A DNA stretch of 9,524 nt from an uncultured bacterium (GTDB lineage: Bacteria; Actinomycetota; Coriobacteriia; Coriobacteriales; Coriobacteriaceae): NCBI GenBank assembly GCA_905215275.1, contig CAJMPE010000065.1:1-9524 (forward strand), written 5' to 3'. Under the pieces are notes generated by a model, which did not search any database, was not told the origin of the DNA, and saw nothing but the letters and a program-made list of their open reading frames with translations. Shown one piece after another: positions 7,200 through 9,524 of this stretch. Made by a program: the position numbers and the translations under genes. The stretch's first letter is position 1, and every line of letters begins with the position of its first letter.

Positions 7200-7324
7200 G
7201 CTAAGTGAGTAGGCTTTTTTGGAAATGCCGAGCAGCCGGCAAATTTGCCTCAACAAAACCGCAGGTCATTGACTTGTGTTTTGCCGGTGTGGTCAGGGAT
7301 TCGGCAAAAGTCTACTCACTTAGT
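7200..7324. repeat. Nested inverted-repeat element (~125 bp, MITE-like)
   Basis: The outer arms CTAAGTGAGTAG (7201-7212) and CTACTCACTTAG (7312-7323) match perfectly. The match extends past one mismatch through CTTTT, then through GCCGA/TCGGC after an 8-nt insertion in the left arm. Inside lies a second pair, CCGGCAAA (7236-7243) and TTTGCCGG (7280-7287). The whole could fold as one interrupted stem. It sits between two convergent genes and contains no gene. It may be a miniature mobile element or a bidirectional transcription barrier; it shares no arm sequence with the 1528-1717 element. Confidence 0.65.
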
Positions 7325-7353
7325 TCTGCGTGTCGCAAATCGTCCGCAACGAG

Positions 7354-7367
7354 ACCCCAGCTGGGGT
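7354..7367. other. Perfect 14-bp palindrome ACCCCAGCTGGGGT between convergent genes
   Basis: ACCCCAG (7354-7360) is followed immediately by its reverse complement CTGGGGT (7361-7367). It stands about 36 bp beyond the flippase stop codon. No T tract follows on either strand, so a standard terminator is not supported. A protein-binding site, or a weak terminator hairpin with a small loop, remains possible. The remaining bases of 7087-7402 hold only the repeats described. Confidence 0.45.
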
Positions 7368-7392
7368 GATTCCATCGCAAATTCCGGTGATC

Positions 7393-7404
7393 GGGCAGCT
7401 AATT
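7393..7404 (+). repeat. Partial copy 3 of the gene-end repeat, overlapping the flippase stop
   Basis: GGGCAGCTAATT matches GGGTAGCTAATT at 7097-7108 in 11 of 12 positions and in the same orientation. The two copies bracket the 7087-7402 spacer as direct repeats about 296 bp apart, and this one overlaps the flippase stop codon (7403-7405). That is compatible with a composite insertion bounded by direct repeats, but the copies are short. Confidence 0.4.
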
Positions 7405-8977
7405 AGGCGCCGTATGGGTTGCGGTCGCGTTCGATGCGTTGGCGGATGTGGGCGTACTCGATGATCAGTAGCACCAGGAGCAGGGCCATGATGGCTAGGT
7501 AGCTCACCACAGCGCCCATCAGACCCAGCAGCTTAATCAGGATCACCGGCACCACCACGCTTACGGCGAAGCAGATCAGGTAGATCTTGGTGACGTCGCC
7601 GGCGTGGCGCAACACCGTGATGATGGCGTAGATAAAGTCGATTGCCGCGGTGACGCCGCCGGCGACAACCATTGGCAGTGCCAGCGTGCGGTAGAGCTCA
7701 AAGTTGAGGCCGTACATAAAGCTCATGATGGGGATGCCGGGGCCTGCCATAAATGCGGCGCATGCTCCGGTAATGACCACGATCAGTGCCATAACGGCAA
7801 CAATAATCAGGTCAAAGCGGCGACGCTTGCGCGGATTCGCCCAAATGCTCGACAGACGCAGGAGCTGCGGTTTATAGATAAATCCAATGCTCAGCAAAAT
7901 GGCCTGCGCCGGAAAGAACAGTGCATTAAAGTACAGCTGATACTTGTAGGCCAGCGTGCCTTCCATCACGAACTTGGGCATGCTCTCGATAAGGTTGAAC
8001 AGGAACAGCGCACCAAAGAGCGGGGCGCACTGGACAAACAGGTGGCCGACCTCGCGCAGGCTCATGCGGCGTGATTTTTCGGTCTCGAGCAGGGCGAGCG
8101 GGGCGGTGACCAGCACGAGCGAGGCAATAGCGGTGACACCCATGGCCATGGCCGCGATGGGCATGCTGCGCGTGAGGAACAGTGCCACGCTAAAGACCGC
8201 GATGACGCCGGCGGAACGCAGCGTTTGGCTCATGCCGGCCAAATAGAGCTTGTCGGCCTGCTGCAGGCGGCCCTCGTACACGTCGGCGATGCCGTCGATC
8301 ACCTTATAGAGGTAGACGCCCAGGCCGATTGTGGCCATCTGCGCATCGTAGCCGCGGGCGCTGCTGTATACCAGGCCGCATGCCAGCGCGAGCGCTCCAC
8401 AGAGCCAGCGGTTGAGCTGGTAGGAGGCGAAGGAGGTTTTTTCGTCGATGTCCGAGACCTGAAAGTTGCGCACGCCGTAGTTGCACGCGATCATGATGAG
8501 CGTGCCGGTGACAAAGGCGATGGAGAACTTGCCGGCCTCCTCGGCGCCCACGAGCTGCGTCGACACAATGGTGAGCAGCGGAAACGCCAAGCCCCACACG
8601 GCGGTGCCGAGGGTGTTCCAAAGATAGTCGCGACTGGTGGCGTGCTCCTCGTATTCCGCTTCCTGCATGGAGAAGCCGCCGCCGTAGACGGCGCCGAGCA
8701 GACGGTTCCACCAGGCATTGACCATGCGGCGGATGGGGCCGGGTTGGCGATCGCGCTCGCGGCGACGGCGTGTGGCCTGGCTGCTGTCGGGGCCGCCGGC
8801 GTTGCGCTGACTCAGCTCTTGGATGCGTGCGAGTTCCTCGGCAGTGTGCGAGGCAGGGAAGAGGCCGTTCTCGATGCGTCCGCCCTGCCCGTGCGCTCCG
8901 CCCGATACGGCGGGGTCGGCGACGCCATTGCGGCGGGCGATGGCGCGGCGGATGCTATCGAGGGGCGTGATGCTCAA
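7403..8977 (-). CDS. Polysaccharide flippase-like membrane protein (Wzx/PST family) with long N-terminal extension
   Basis: The 524-residue protein has about 12 hydrophobic segments from residue ~121 onward, with the arrangement of oligosaccharide-lipid flippases of the MOP superfamily (LLTIVSTQLVGAEEAGKFSIAF, then YGVRNFQVSD at 167-176). Such proteins move undecaprenol-linked glycan units across the cytoplasmic membrane for capsule, teichoic-type or exopolysaccharide assembly. Unlike most relatives, about 120 hydrophilic residues precede the first membrane segment, including a basic ATRRRRERDR stretch (68-77). I took the TTG at 8977-8975 because AAAGGA (plus-strand 8984-8989) lies 6 nt upstream. 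An internal ATG at 8668-8666 would give a 421-residue protein of typical flippase length but has only a GGCGGCGG-like upstream stretch. No glycosyltransferase neighbour is in the window, so the glycan is unknown. Confidence 0.82.
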   Translation of the reverse strand: MSITPLDSIRRAIARRNGVADPAVSGGAHGQGGRIENGLFPASHTAEELARIQELSQRNAGGPDSSQATRRRRERDRQPGPIRRMVNAWWNRLLGAVYGGGFSMQEAEYEEHATSRDYLWNTLGTAVWGLAFPLLTIVSTQLVGAEEAGKFSIAFVTGTLIMIACNYGVRNFQVSDIDEKTSFASYQLNRWLCGALALACGLVYSSARGYDAQMATIGLGVYLYKVIDGIADVYEGRLQQADKLYLAGMSQTLRSAGVIAVFSVALFLTRSMPIAAMAMGVTAIASLVLVTAPLALLETEKSRRMSLREVGHLFVQCAPLFGALFLFNLIESMPKFVMEGTLAYKYQLYFNALFFPAQAILLSIGFIYKPQLLRLSSIWANPRKRRRFDLIIVAVMALIVVITGACAAFMAGPGIPIMSFMYGLNFELYRTLALPMVVAGGVTAAIDFIYAIITVLRHAGDVTKIYLICFAVSVVVPVILIKLLGLMGAVVSYLAIMALLLVLLIIEYAHIRQRIERDRNPYGA

Positions 8978-8983
8978 GGCGGT

Positions 8984-8989
8984 TCCTTT
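8984..8989 (-). promoter_or_regulatory. Shine-Dalgarno site that selects the TTG start of the flippase-like gene
   Basis: Minus-strand AAAGGA ends 6 nt before the TTG at 8977. No ATG or GTG in this frame near it has comparable spacing, which favours the long form of the protein. Confidence 0.65.
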
Positions 8990-9004
8990 CTCTTACTGCG
9001 CTCT

Positions 9005-9010
9005 AGTATA
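9005..9010 (-). promoter_or_regulatory. Probable -10 element of the flippase-like gene
   Basis: Minus-strand TATACT, one mismatch from consensus, would start transcription about 20 nt before the TTG codon. The -35 region at 17 bp is weak. The perfect inverted repeat at 9033-9055 begins right at or just upstream of the -35 position. Confidence 0.45.
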
Positions 9011-9032
9011 GTCGCGGTGGTGTCCATTCGTG

Positions 9033-9055
9033 TTTTTGAACAGGTTGTTCAAAAA
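9033..9055. promoter_or_regulatory. Perfect 10-bp inverted repeat in the flippase/lactate-permease divergent region
   Basis: TTTTTGAACA (9033-9042) and TGTTCAAAAA (9046-9055) are exact reverse complements with a 3-bp GGT centre, the form of an operator for a homodimeric helix-turn-helix regulator. It lies 56 bp upstream of the flippase start and 100 bp upstream of the permease start, so it could control either or both. No regulator gene is in the window. Confidence 0.6.
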
Positions 9056-9155
9056 TTTCGGCGGGCGGCTGTAATTTGTCGGTAAACGTGCGGTATCCTC
9101 TTAAAGTTTTGTGACCCCCCGATGCCGCTTGCGCGGTACCAAGGAGTTTTTACCC

Positions 9156-9524
9156 ATGGATGTCGCTGCGTTTTTGCTGGCTCTTGTGCCGATCATCTGG
9201 CTCGTCGTGATGCTGCTGTGCTTTAAATGGCCGGCTTGGAAGGCCGCCATTGGCTCGTTTGCCCTTTCGTGCGTGCTCGCCTTTGCGTGGTGGCATCTGC
9301 CGGCGGCGCAGATAGCCACGGCCTCGCTTGAGGGCTTTTTGATGGCCATATGGCCCATCGTGCTCGTGATTATCGCCGCGGTGTTCACGTATAACCTGTG
9401 TGTGCGCACGGGCGCCATGGACGTGATCGGCAGCATGATTACCTCCATCAGCAGCGATCGTCGTCTGCTGGCGCTGCTCGTGGCCTGGTGCTTCGGCGGT
9501 TTTATGGAGGGCATGGCCGGCTTC
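9156..9524 (+). CDS. lctP: L-lactate permease, N-terminal 123 residues (partial)
   Basis: The frame is open from the ATG at 9156 to the window edge. It is strongly hydrophobic, with membrane segments at about 5-22, 31-47 and 60-80. The LctP-family signature WCFGGFMEGMAGF closes the fragment (111-123), matching the usual 'W.FG.FLEG.AGFG', and the N-terminus (ALVPIIWLVVMLL) starts as in the family. Such permeases carry L-lactate, and often D-lactate or glycolate, across the cytoplasmic membrane with protons. In a gut anaerobe this could mean uptake or export. AAGGAG (9141-9146) lies 9 nt before the ATG. A TAAAGT hexamer at 9102-9107 and TATCCT at 9094-9099 are weak -10 candidates without good -35 partners. 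Full-length members have about 500-550 residues, so most of the gene is outside the window. Confidence 0.85.
   Translation, partial: MDVAAFLLALVPIIWLVVMLLCFKWPAWKAAIGSFALSCVLAFAWWHLPAAQIATASLEGFLMAIWPIVLVIIAAVFTYNLCVRTGAMDVIGSMITSISSDRRLLALLVAWCFGGFMEGMAGF

Noticed and set aside
9038..9050. LexA (SOS) box reading of GAAC...GTTC
   Set aside because: The Gram-positive LexA box needs GAAC-N4-GTTC; the spacing here is five bases and the flanking nucleotides do not match.
8225..9085. Open plus-strand frame of 286 codons opposite the flippase-like gene
   Set aside because: It overlaps a membrane protein with coherent hydrophobic segments. The antisense product is Ala/Val/Gly-rich without a recognisable domain or ribosome site.
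9101..9514. Minus-strand frame of 137 codons over the end of the window
   Set aside because: The plus strand carries the LctP signature and a good ribosome site in this interval, so the minus frame is a shadow.

Overview
The window reads as ordinary chromosome from a high-GC, anaerobic gut actinobacterium of the class Coriobacteriia, most likely Collinsella or a close relative. I base this on the GC-rich codon use, the protein styles (a clostridial-type SerA, a Wzx-like transporter with a YGVRNFQVSD motif, and a degenerate AbiEi-like protein of a kind I associate with Coriobacteriia) and the short GGGACGGGG and GGTAGCTAATTTG repeats between genes. This is recognition from memory; no database search was possible.

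Layout. Positions 1-250 (minus) hold the N-terminus of an M20-family metallopeptidase/deacylase that leaves the window. Diverging from it is a solitary AbiEi-like protein with a PD-(D/E)XK/DUF559-type C-terminal domain (405-1454, plus). A 190-bp element with 51-bp inverted arms (1528-1717) follows. Next come the terminator and the two genes of a minus-strand serC-serA operon (1804-4164). A 227-bp gap carries a possible gene remnant. Then a minus-strand CPA1-type cation/proton antiporter with two RCK_C domains (4392-5993) diverges from a plus-strand PPP-type metallophosphoesterase (6247-7086). A 316-bp repeat-rich spacer (7087-7402) separates the phosphatase from a convergent minus-strand polysaccharide flippase-like protein (7403-8977). 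The flippase diverges from a plus-strand L-lactate permease (9156 onward, cut by the window end), and a perfect inverted repeat sits between those two genes.

How the genes work together. SerC and SerA are two consecutive enzymes of the phosphorylated serine pathway; the third, SerB, is not in the window. The other genes look like independent single-gene units: ion homeostasis, dinucleotide or phosphoprotein dephosphorylation, envelope glycan export and lactate transport. No complete new defence or mobile system is visible. The least-explained material is intergenic: two unrelated inverted-repeat elements, a dispersed 13-mer at gene ends, two operator-like palindromes over promoter regions, and the lone AbiEi/nuclease-fold protein with a modified active-site motif.
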